A stretch of DNA of 9,110 bases from an uncultured Clostridia bacterium (lineage in GTDB: Bacteria; Bacillota; Clostridia; TANB77; CAG-508), in assembly GCA_944390305.1 (NCBI GenBank), contig CALXPX010000048.1:1-9110 (forward strand), written 5' to 3'. Position 1 is the first letter of the stretch; every line of letters starts with the position of its first letter. Below are positions 1 to 6,640 of the stretch, piece by piece. Below the pieces are notes generated by a model, which did not search any database, was not told where the DNA came from, and worked only from the letters and a program-made list of their open reading frames with translations. A program made the translations under genes and the position numbers.

Positions 1-1141
1 ATTTATCATACATTCTAAAGTAATTTTGGAATGTTATGTTTGCAAGTGTTTTAGATTCATCTGCAACTTTTACATGTTCTTTTGCTTCAATTGCTTGATG
101 TAAACCGTTATTATATCTTCTTCCATACATAATACGTCCAGTAAATTCGTCAACGATTAATACTTGTCCTTCTTTTACTATATAGTCTACATCTTTTTTC
201 ATTATACCATGTGCTCTTAAAGCTTGGTTTACTGCATGTACTAATTCAGAATTGGCTATATCATTATAATTTTCTAAGCCAAATTCTTTCTCTGCTTTAG
301 ATATACCTTTTTGAGTAAGCGATGCAGATTTTGCTTTTAAGTCTACTATGTAATCATATTTTTCATTATCTATTGCTTGCTCTTCGTTTTTAACATCTTC
401 CTCAATTATTGTTTTCGCTTCTAGTTTTGAAACAAACCTATCTGCTTTTTTATATATATCTGATGCTTGATTTGCTCTACCTGAAATAATAAGAGGTGTT
501 CTTGCTTCATCAATTAAAATACTATCTATTTCGTCTACTATTGCATAATTTAATTTTCTTTGCACTAATTGGTTAGAATATACAACCATATTATCTCTTA
601 AATAATCGAATCCAAATTCATTATTTGTTCCATAAGTTATATCACAGTTATATGCTTCTTGTTTTTCATTAGGTTTCATGCCACTTATAACTAATCCAAC
701 AGATAGTCCTAAAAAGTTATATAATTTTCCCATCCATTCACTATCTCTTTTAGCTAAGTAATCATTTACTGTTATAATATGTACACCTTCTCCTGTTAGT
801 GCATTTAAATATGCTGGAAGAGTTGCAACTAAAGTCTTTCCTTCACCAGTTTTCATTTCGGCAATTCTACCTTGATGTAAGATTATACCACCTATTAATT
901 GGACATCAAAATGTCTCATTCCTAAGACTCTTTTAGATGCTTCTCTTACAACTGCAAATGCTTCTGGTAAAATATCATCTAAAGTTTTTCCTTCTTTTAA
1001 TAAATCTTTAAAATAAGATGTTTTTGCTTTTAGTTCATCATCTGAAAGTTCTGCCATTTCATCTTCTAGGTTATTAATTTTATTTACTAATGGCATTACT
1101 CTTTTTACTTCTTTCTCACTATAAGATTTAAATAATTTCAT
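1..1141 (-). CDS. secA: Protein translocase subunit SecA, N-terminal 380 residues (runs off left edge)
   Basis: SecA is the cytosolic ATPase motor that pushes unfolded preproteins through the SecYEG channel. Translating the minus strand from the ATG at 1139-1141 gives 380 uninterrupted codons. Visible in order are the N-terminal helix (MKLFKSYSEKEVKRV), the Walker A motif TGEGKT at residues 98-103, TVNDYLAKRD at about 124-133, the Walker B/DEAD-type motif DEVDSILIDEAR at 203-214, the preprotein cross-linking region from about 220, the TGRIMYGRRYNNGLHQAIEAKE-type stretch from about 334, and the start of nucleotide-binding fold 2 (ITFQNYFRMYDK) at the edge. Full-length SecA is usually 800-900 residues, so a little under half is present; the loss is only the window boundary. 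A ribosome binding site AAGAGGA (1147-1153) lies 5 bases before the ATG. It has its own promoter, so it need not depend on the ABC operon upstream. Identification is near certain. Confidence 0.98.
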   Translation of the reverse strand, partial: MKLFKSYSEKEVKRVMPLVNKINNLEDEMAELSDDELKAKTSYFKDLLKEGKTLDDILPEAFAVVREASKRVLGMRHFDVQLIGGIILHQGRIAEMKTGEGKTLVATLPAYLNALTGEGVHIITVNDYLAKRDSEWMGKLYNFLGLSVGLVISGMKPNEKQEAYNCDITYGTNNEFGFDYLRDNMVVYSNQLVQRKLNYAIVDEIDSILIDEARTPLIISGRANQASDIYKKADRFVSKLEAKTIIEEDVKNEEQAIDNEKYDYIVDLKAKSASLTQKGISKAEKEFGLENYNDIANSELVHAVNQALRAHGIMKKDVDYIVKEGQVLIVDEFTGRIMYGRRYNNGLHQAIEAKEHVKVADESKTLANITFQNYFRMYDK

Positions 1142-1172
1142 AATTTTCCTCTTTTCTCGTATGTAATCATTT

Positions 1173-1186
1173 TTATACTAGTATAA
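1173..1186. repeat. 14-bp perfect palindrome across the secA -10/start region
   Basis: The sequence TTATACTAGTATAA reads the same on both strands. It overlaps the last bases of the secA -10 box and covers the predicted transcription start, where a repressor could sit. It is AT-rich, so chance is possible, although the central CTAG is a fairly rare tetramer. Seen directly; operator function is inference. Confidence 0.5.
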
Positions 1187-1213
1187 TATATCACTTAATT
1201 TTAGTTTTGGCAA
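1185..1213 (-). promoter_or_regulatory. Sigma-A-type promoter of secA
   Basis: Reading the minus strand, the -35 box TTGCCA (1208-1213) is followed by a 17-base spacer and the -10 box TATATT (1185-1190); each box has one mismatch to consensus. The predicted start of transcription is near 1178, giving a leader of about 37 bases before the secA ATG. It is the only good promoter between the ABC operon and secA. Confidence 0.7.
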
Positions 1214-1249
1214 TATTTAAAAGCAAAAATATGTTATTGTTAGTTAATT

Positions 1250-2998
1250 TTATCTAACTAATCCTTCATAATATGCACTATACAATTTTTTATAATATCC
1301 ATTTTCTATACTCATAAGATCATTATGATTTCCTTTTTCTACTATTTTTCCATTTTCTAACACTATAATTTTATCTACATTTACAATAGTAGATAATCTA
1401 TGTGCAATAAATATTGATGTCTTATTTTTCGATATTTTATCTATTGATTTTTTTATTAATGCTTCTGTTTTTGTATCTATATTAGCAGTTGCTTCATCTA
1501 ATATAAAAACAGATGGATTATGAGCAAATATTCTTGCGAATGCTAATAGTTGTTTTTCCCCAGCTGAAAATGAACTACCTCTTTCATAAGCAATTTCATT
1601 TATTCCATTTGGTAGTCTATCTATAAAATTATTAGCAGATGCAAGAGCTATAGATTCTTTAATAATATCATCAGGAATATTATCATTCAATCTAATATTA
1701 TCTTTTATGCTATTTGCAAATATAAATGGCTTTTGCAAAACCATTCCAACTTTTTTTCTTAAATATTTTATATTTAATTCCTTTATATCAATTCCATCTA
1801 AAAGAATTTGACCTTTTTGTATATCATAAAATCTATTTATAAGATTAATAATAGTTGTTTTTCCGGCACCTGTTTTTCCTACTAAAGCAACACTCTCTCC
1901 TGGATTAATTGTAAAACTTACATTTTTTAATATCCATTCGTCTTTTTTATATGAAAACCATACATTTTTAAATTCTATCTTTCCTTTTAAATCATTTGGG
2001 ATTATTCCGCTTTCTAAATTTTCTAAGTTCTTTTCTTTATCTAATATATCATATATCTTGTTTATTGAAACAATTGCTTCTTGTATTGTTTCAAAATTTT
2101 CGACTATTCTTTGTATTGGTTCAAAAATTTGTTTAAGATATGTAATAAATAAATATATTGTTCCTACATCTAAATTTATATTCCAAAAATTATATACACA
2201 AGCCCATATAATTATTGAAATTCCCAAATTTTCAAAAATAATCATAAAAGATACTATAAATCCATTTGTAAAAGCTGTTGGAATTCTTGATTTATAAAAT
2301 TTTTGGCATAAAGTTTGGCATTGTTTTTCTTTTTGATTTTGTCTGTTAAATAATTTTATAATTTTAGCTCCATATATAGATTCAGCTAAAAAAACATTCA
2401 AATCAGTTTTTACTTTCTTGGAATATTCTCTTACTTTTCTACTTATTTTAGTTATAGCTATGGATAATGCTGCAACAAATGGAATTAGTAATAGACATAT
2501 TAAAGATAGTCTATAATCTACTAATAGCATCATTACTATTAAAGCAATTATCATTATTGCGTCTTTAAAAAATGTAGTAATAACATCTTTAAATAATGAA
2601 GATATATCTTCTACATCGCTTATTGTTCTTACAAATAAAGTTCCTGAAGGAGTTTTATCATGAAAAGGAATATTAGCATTCATTATATATTTATATAATT
2701 TATTTCTTAATGAATATATAACATCCTCCCCTATTATGCTTGTAGAAGTTGTGATTGCAAAATATAGTAAACTTCCTAACAGAGTAATAATTATGTATAT
2801 AATTCCTAACATTTCTATACTTATGTTTTCTTTTGTGGTTATTCCATAGCTTAAATAATCATCTATGACAATTTTTATTAAATATGGTTTTGCTATTTCT
2901 ATTAAGCTAACCATAATTGCTAATATTGTAATAATTATTAAAGGTTTAGTTTTAGGTTTTACTAGTTTTATTACTCTAGATAGTGTCTTATTTTTCAT
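1250..2998 (-). CDS. ABC exporter half-transporter, consensus catalytic subunit (BmrD/LmrD/TM288-like)
   Basis: 582-residue half-transporter: a six-helix membrane domain (about residues 15-310) fused to an ATPase domain (about 340-575). The ATPase domain has an A-loop Tyr near 350, Walker A GKTGAGKT (374-381), Q-loop Gln 422, Walker B VFILDE (497-502) with the catalytic Glu 502, D-loop ANID and switch His 533 (FIAHRLST), so its own Walker side is fully catalytic. Its signature motif is altered, however: FSAGE (477-481) instead of LSGGQ. This defect pairs with the degenerate Walker B of the upstream gene product, the pattern of heterodimeric multidrug-type exporters in Firmicutes. Location is the cytoplasmic membrane. 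The ATG at 2996-2998 lies 14 bases after the upstream stop, and its ribosome binding site overlaps that stop, so the pair is co-transcribed and probably translationally coupled. Substrate is unknown; drugs, lipids or peptides are all possible. Confidence 0.93.
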   Translation of the reverse strand: MKNKTLSRVIKLVKPKTKPLIIITILAIMVSLIEIAKPYLIKIVIDDYLSYGITTKENISIEMLGIIYIIITLLGSLLYFAITTSTSIIGEDVIYSLRNKLYKYIMNANIPFHDKTPSGTLFVRTISDVEDISSLFKDVITTFFKDAIMIIALIVMMLLVDYRLSLICLLLIPFVAALSIAITKISRKVREYSKKVKTDLNVFLAESIYGAKIIKLFNRQNQKEKQCQTLCQKFYKSRIPTAFTNGFIVSFMIIFENLGISIIIWACVYNFWNINLDVGTIYLFITYLKQIFEPIQRIVENFETIQEAIVSINKIYDILDKEKNLENLESGIIPNDLKGKIEFKNVWFSYKKDEWILKNVSFTINPGESVALVGKTGAGKTTIINLINRFYDIQKGQILLDGIDIKELNIKYLRKKVGMVLQKPFIFANSIKDNIRLNDNIPDDIIKESIALASANNFIDRLPNGINEIAYERGSSFSAGEKQLLAFARIFAHNPSVFILDEATANIDTKTEALIKKSIDKISKNKTSIFIAHRLSTIVNVDKIIVLENGKIVEKGNHNDLMSIENGYYKKLYSAYYEGLVR

Positions 2999-3007
2999 TT
3001 ATATAAA

Positions 3008-3013
3008 TCCTTT
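3008..3013 (-). promoter_or_regulatory. Ribosome binding site overlapping the upstream stop codon
   Basis: AAAGGA on the minus strand lies 9 bases before the ATG of the second ABC gene and shares one base with the TGA stop (3013-3015) of the first, reading TGAAAGGA. Ribosomes ending on the first gene would sit on this site. This suggests coupled, near-equal synthesis of the two subunits, as a heterodimer needs. Confidence 0.75.
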
Positions 3014-4758
3014 CAATTTAGTAAATTTGATTTCGTATTTTTTGCTTGCTGCATATAAAATTTAAAATAAATATTATGATTAGCAATAAGTTCATCATGT
3101 GTTCCTTCTTCTTGGATTTTTCCATTTTCAAGTACTATAATTTTATCACTATATTTAACATCTGAAACTTTATTAGAAATAATTATACAAGTTTTTCCTT
3201 TTGCTAGTTTATTAATATTTTTAATAAGTCTTTTAGATGTTTTATTATCTAATGCTGAAAAAGTATCATCAAATATTAATATACTACTATTTTTTAAAAA
3301 AGCTCTTGAAATTGTAACTCTTTGTCTTTGCCCTCCTGATAAATCCTCTCCATTTTCACCAATAATTGTATATATTCCATTTGAAAATTTTTCTATATCT
3401 TCATCTAAAATGGCTTCTTTTGTGCTGTTTTCTATTTCATATTCATCATAATTTTCATCAAATAGAGAAATGTTATCTTTTATGCTAGAAGAAAATAAAA
3501 AAGCATCTTGTGTTATATAACATATATTATCTCTAATTGTCTCTGCTGGAATATTATTTATATCTTTTCCTCCTATTGTAATTTTTCCGTCTGGAAGATT
3601 ATAAAGTTTGGTAAGTAAATCCATTAATGTTGTTTTTCCACTACCTACAGTTCCTATTATTCCAATGGTTTGCCCTTCCTTTATATTTAAACTAATATTA
3701 TCTAGAACAGTTCCTATAAATCCTGGATATGAAAAGCTTAAATTTTTTATCTTTATATCTCCTACTAATTTTTCATTTGGTATTATGGCTTTTTCATCCG
3801 GTTCTTCTATATTTAAATTATATACTTTTTCTAATCTATGATAAGAAATTTGTGCTCTTTTATATACAGAAATAATTTGTGGAAGCCAATTTATAGGGTT
3901 ATTAAATAAAGCAATGTATCCATTAAATGTTACAAGCTCTCCTACTGTTATTGTATTGTTAATAACTAATGCAGAACCATATATTAAGGAAATAGCATAA
4001 CAAGCTCCAAAACATATGTCTAGACTTAATTTAATCATATTAGAAAAAATTTCTACTGTATTATTACTGCTGTATACATTTTTATTCTTTTTTATAAATT
4101 CTTTTAATTTATCTTCTTCACAAGAATATGCTTTTATTGTTTTTATTCCATCTGTGCTTTCCTGCATATATTCTGACATAGAGGTAAAATATTTCTGAGA
4201 TTTTTTAAAGCTCTTTTCTACATATTTTTTTATTTTTACAACTGAATATGTCCCTATTAAAATTGGAATCATAACAGCAATTGTTAGATTCAAATTAACA
4301 CCTTGGATCATTTGAAATACGATAATAACAAGTGTAAAAATAATTCTAGTGCCATGAGATAATATTCTATATATAGCTCTTCTTATTTCATTAATATCTT
4401 TAATAAAATATGACATTAGTTCTCCATTTTTAATATTTTGCACTTCAGTTTCTTTTAGTTTTAAAAACCTATTAAATAGATCTATCTTTAAGTCTCTTTC
4501 GAATCCTCTAACAATGTCATTTTCATAGTATTTCCAAACAATTCTAAGGAGTAATACAATGATACATACAAAAATCAAAAAATACGTGCTATTTAATATA
4601 TTTTCTTTATTTTGTTCTAAATTATATAATGCATCTACTATATTTCCAACTATTTTTGACGGTAGTGATAATAAATAAACATTTATAAAAACAAGGAAAA
4701 TAACTAATAATATTTTCCATCTATATTTTTTAAGTATTCGAATTGTTACATCTTTCAT
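3013..4758 (-). CDS. ABC exporter half-transporter, degenerate-site subunit (BmrC/LmrC/TM287-like)
   Basis: 581-residue half-transporter and partner of the following gene. It has six predicted membrane helices (about residues 15-305) and an ATPase domain (about 333-570). Motifs, numbered from the ATG at 4758: Walker A GTVGSGKT (369-376), Q-loop Gln 417, intact signature LSGGQRQR (473-480), and Walker B ILIFDD (493-498), where the catalytic Glu is replaced by Asp 498. The switch histidine is replaced by Asn 529 (IISNKVSD where IAHRLST is expected). In known heterodimeric exporters such a subunit supplies a non-hydrolysing site, while its intact signature completes the active site of the partner. 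Gene order (degenerate subunit first) matches bmrC-bmrD of Bacillus. A TTG six bases upstream (4764) is in frame, but the ribosome binding site spacing favours the ATG. The operon promoter is at 4811-4839. It ends in TGA, showing that UGA is a stop here. Confidence 0.93.
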   Translation of the reverse strand: MKDVTIRILKKYRWKILLVIFLVFINVYLLSLPSKIVGNIVDALYNLEQNKENILNSTYFLIFVCIIVLLLRIVWKYYENDIVRGFERDLKIDLFNRFLKLKETEVQNIKNGELMSYFIKDINEIRRAIYRILSHGTRIIFTLVIIVFQMIQGVNLNLTIAVMIPILIGTYSVVKIKKYVEKSFKKSQKYFTSMSEYMQESTDGIKTIKAYSCEEDKLKEFIKKNKNVYSSNNTVEIFSNMIKLSLDICFGACYAISLIYGSALVINNTITVGELVTFNGYIALFNNPINWLPQIISVYKRAQISYHRLEKVYNLNIEEPDEKAIIPNEKLVGDIKIKNLSFSYPGFIGTVLDNISLNIKEGQTIGIIGTVGSGKTTLMDLLTKLYNLPDGKITIGGKDINNIPAETIRDNICYITQDAFLFSSSIKDNISLFDENYDEYEIENSTKEAILDEDIEKFSNGIYTIIGENGEDLSGGQRQRVTISRAFLKNSSILIFDDTFSALDNKTSKRLIKNINKLAKGKTCIIISNKVSDVKYSDKIIVLENGKIQEEGTHDELIANHNIYFKFYMQQAKNTKSNLLN

Positions 4759-4766
4759 TTTCAATT

Positions 4767-4771
4767 TCCTT
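4767..4771 (-). promoter_or_regulatory. Ribosome binding site that selects the ATG at 4758
   Basis: AAGGA on the minus strand is 8 bases from the ATG at 4756-4758 but only 2 bases from the in-frame TTG at 4762-4764. The longer reading of this gene (583 residues from TTG) is therefore unlikely, and the 581-residue form is preferred. Confidence 0.7.
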
Positions 4772-4785
4772 CATTTACATTTATT

Positions 4786-4801
4786 TATTAATATATTAAT
4801 A
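4786..4801. repeat. 16-bp perfect AT palindrome just downstream of the ABC operon start
   Basis: TATTAATATATTAATA is identical on both strands and lies a few bases downstream of the predicted transcription start of the ABC operon, inside its leader. It could be an operator, but it is made only of A and T in an AT-rich intergenic region, so chance is a real alternative. No regulator gene lies next to it in the window. Confidence 0.4.
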
Positions 4802-4810
4802 TTTTTACAA

Positions 4811-4839
4811 ATTATATATTATTAGAGAATAAAAGACAA
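4811..4839 (-). promoter_or_regulatory. Sigma-A-type promoter of the ABC exporter operon
   Basis: On the minus strand, TTGTCT (4834-4839) is followed by exactly 17 bases and a perfect TATAAT (4811-4816). The predicted start is near 4804, giving a leader of about 45 bases. It lies in the divergent region shared with the plus-strand gene at 4893. No regulator is encoded next to it. Confidence 0.75.
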
Positions 4840-4892
4840 GCAATGTTACATACATTTTATAAAGATATTTAATTAAGGAGACTTTTAATAAT

Positions 4893-5402
4893 ATGTTTAT
4901 ATTAAATTTTAAAGTTAATGGAAAAAAGTTATGGAAAATTGCATTAGTAATTTTAATAATATTAATAGTTGCATTATTTATATTTGTAGGTTTGAAAATA
5001 TTTAATAATGCAAAGGTAAATTCTATTTCTTCAAAAGATTCTGAGGTTTTGGAGATCACATCAGAGGAATATACAAATTTCTTAAAAGCTTCTCATGATA
5101 ATATTAATAATTATTTAGGGAAAAAAATAAAAATTGTTGGATATGTATATAGACTACCTGATTTCAGTTCTAATGAATTTGTTGTAGCTAGAACAATGAT
5201 TATGGATAATAATACAGCAGTTGTAGTTGGTATATTTTCCGAATGTAATAATGCTTCTAAATATGATACTGGCTCTTGGATAGAAGTTACTGGAACAATA
5301 AAAAAAGGAAACTATAATGGTGAAATTCCTATGCTTGAAATTTCAGATATAAAAACCATTACAGCTCCTAAAGATGAATTTGTTTATTTGCCTACTGATT
5401 AA
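4893..5402 (+). CDS. Single-helix membrane-anchored protein with a YcgQ C-terminal (DUF1980/TIGR03943)-like domain
   Basis: 169 residues: a short cytoplasmic start with Lys residues, one membrane helix (about 14-35), a linker, then a domain (about 74-166) expected to face outside. The domain resembles the C-terminal part of YcgQ-type proteins (DUF1980/TIGR03943): YLGKKIKIVGYVYRLPDF, then NEFVVAR, then WIEVTGTI, and an ending close to APKDEFVYLP. In the family as I recall it, NQFVxxR is followed by a conserved motif such as CCxAD or HCIAD; here that place reads MDNNTA, with no Cys. The usual multi-helix N-terminal half is replaced by a single helix. Full family members pair with a YcgR-like permease (DUF318), which is absent here. 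AAGGAG (4875-4880) lies 12 bases before the ATG, a little far. TATAAA at 4858-4863 could be its -10 box, without a clear -35. Its role is unknown; the family match is from memory of conserved motifs. Confidence 0.75.
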   Translation: MFILNFKVNGKKLWKIALVILIILIVALFIFVGLKIFNNAKVNSISSKDSEVLEITSEEYTNFLKASHDNINNYLGKKIKIVGYVYRLPDFSSNEFVVARTMIMDNNTAVVVGIFSECNNASKYDTGSWIEVTGTIKKGNYNGEIPMLEISDIKTITAPKDEFVYLPTD

Positions 5403-5406
5403 CTAA

Positions 5407-6498
5407 CTATCTATCAAATATTGCTTTCATAACTCCCTTATCTAGTATACCTGCAAATATATTTTTAAAAATGATCAATAATATTGGTCCTATAATTAAA
5501 CCTGTTACATTCCAAAGTTTATATCCTGTATACATTGCAATTAATGTAAATGCAGGATGTATTCCTATATGCTTTCCAACAAGTTTTGGTTCTAGAAATT
5601 GTCTTACAATGCTCATAATTGCCCAAAGGCCTATTATTGCTATTCCTAAAACTATATCTCCATTTAAAGCACTTAATATTGCCCATGGTACCATTACTGT
5701 TCCAGAACCAAGTATAGGAAGAGCATCTATAAAACCTATACCTAAAGCAGCAAGCAGTGGGAATTCAATATTAAGACCTATCATACTATATATACTAAGT
5801 CCAATTAACGATATTACAAAAGATATAAAAATTAATGTTGCTTCTGCTCTTAAATATTCTCCAAGTGCCTTTGCAATTTCTTTTAAATGTTTAGTTAGCT
5901 TTTTCATCCATAATTCTGGAAGATGGTGCTCTAATTGATCTATCATGTATATTTTATCTGTACATAAAAAATAAAGTGACATTACCGAGAAAAAAACTGC
6001 TAAGATTAAGTTTGGAACTTCTATGATCCAATTAGTTATGCTTGTTAATATTCCAGTAATCCAATTAGAAATATCATTTACAAGATTATTTTCAACATTT
6101 TGAATACTAGTCCTCAATTCTTCTGGTATTCTGCCTATAATATTCGCATTTTTTGTTGCGTTATCTATAATTTCTTTAGCTTTGCTATAATACATTTCAG
6201 AATTATCTAATAAATTATTAGCTTCTGAAAATAATGTTATTACTCCCCACACTATAATTCCAACTATTATTAAAAGAGCAATAAGCATTACAAAAATGGC
6301 ACTAAAACGTCTTGTCCATTTAAATTTTTTCATAAAGAATCTAATAATTGGTTCTAATAATAAAGCTAAAACAAAAGATACTAAAAATGGCATATAAAAT
6401 ACTGATAATTTGAAACAAATGAGTATTAATCCAAATGTTAAAGCCAAGATAAAAATTCGCTTTAAAACTTTACTCCAATAATTCACATCAGAAACCAT
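5407..6498 (-). CDS. AI-2E family (YtvI/PerM-type) membrane permease
   Basis: 363-residue polytopic membrane protein of the AI-2E transporter family (PF01594, formerly UPF0118). Helices cluster at about 14-90 and again at about 150-345, with a soluble segment between (about 91-150). Family hallmarks in the C-terminal half are FIDALPILGSGTVMVPW (256-272), LEPKLVG (302-308), GIHPAFTLIAMYTG (312-325) and GLIIGPIL (333-340). Length and motifs fit the Firmicutes YtvI branch, described as a sporulation membrane protein in Bacillus; other branches export autoinducer-2 or act in ion exchange, so the substrate cannot be told. The ATG at 6496-6498 follows AGAGGAG (6509-6515) by 10 bases. The gene starts after the terminator at 6590-6630, so it needs its own promoter. 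Its TAG stop is only 4 bases from the stop of the plus-strand gene, with no terminator between. Confidence 0.92.
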   Translation of the reverse strand: MVSDVNYWSKVLKRIFILALTFGLILICFKLSVFYMPFLVSFVLALLLEPIIRFFMKKFKWTRRFSAIFVMLIALLIIVGIIVWGVITLFSEANNLLDNSEMYYSKAKEIIDNATKNANIIGRIPEELRTSIQNVENNLVNDISNWITGILTSITNWIIEVPNLILAVFFSVMSLYFLCTDKIYMIDQLEHHLPELWMKKLTKHLKEIAKALGEYLRAEATLIFISFVISLIGLSIYSMIGLNIEFPLLAALGIGFIDALPILGSGTVMVPWAILSALNGDIVLGIAIIGLWAIMSIVRQFLEPKLVGKHIGIHPAFTLIAMYTGYKLWNVTGLIIGPILLIIFKNIFAGILDKGVMKAIFDR

Positions 6499-6530
6499 TT
6501 TTTCTTTTCTCCTCTGTTTTAGCTAATGTT

Positions 6531-6536
6531 ATTATA
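6531..6536 (-). promoter_or_regulatory. Possible -10 box for the AI-2E-type permease
   Basis: A perfect TATAAT on the minus strand lies about 30 bases before the permease ribosome binding-start region and downstream of the upstream terminator, where a promoter is expected. No good -35 is found 16-18 bases away. The G of a nearby TG is one base out of place for an extended -10. Weak call. Confidence 0.35.
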
Positions 6537-6589
6537 TGCATTTAATTGGCTTTTATTCATGAACTACTAGAATTATTATATGTGATTAT

Positions 6590-6630
6590 AAAAGACAAAA
6601 TTGTTATTTTAGATAACAATTTTGTCTTTT
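6590..6630 (-). terminator. Strong intrinsic terminator after the MFS gene (probably bidirectional)
   Basis: An 18-bp perfect inverted repeat (6590-6607 and 6613-6630) encloses a 5-base loop. Read on the minus strand it begins 10 bases after the MFS stop codon and ends in a T run (GTCTTTTAT). On the plus strand the T run is longer (GTCTTTTTTCTT), so it could also stop plus-strand transcription. The stem is AT-rich but long. It separates the MFS gene from the AI-2E-type gene. Confidence 0.85.
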
Positions 6631-6640
6631 TTCTTATCTT

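Noticed and set aside
1239..1258. Inverted repeat at the end of the ABC operon as a terminator
   Set aside because: GTTAG/CTAAC arms with an A-A mismatch, AT-only inner pairs and no T run directly after it; too weak to call. The operon may read through toward secA.
4762..4764. TTG start giving the first ABC subunit two extra residues
   Set aside because: The ribosome binding site AAGGA (4767-4771) would be only 2 bases from the TTG but is 8 bases from the ATG at 4756-4758.
4775..4780. Start-stop pair ATGTAA in the ABC operon leader on the minus strand, recalling leader-peptide control of bmrCD
   Set aside because: There is no ribosome binding site before it and no leader ORF or anti-terminator hairpin in the roughly 45-base leader. 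The next ATG (4772-4774) also lacks its own site and overlaps the real start.
4827..4840. Shared string AAAAGACAA in the ABC promoter region and in the terminator at 6590-6600, as a dispersed repeat
   Set aside because: The match is about ten bases of AT-rich sequence with different flanks; most likely chance.
4805..5059. 84-codon minus-strand open frame over the divergent control region and the start of the plus-strand gene
   Set aside because: It covers the ABC promoter and the antisense of the membrane helix; no ribosome binding site and no family features.
5471..5938. 155-codon plus-strand open frame opposite the AI-2E-type gene
   Set aside because: It lies wholly antisense to a gene with clear family motifs, has no ribosome binding site and gives a Pro/Ile/Ser-rich translation typical of an antisense shadow.
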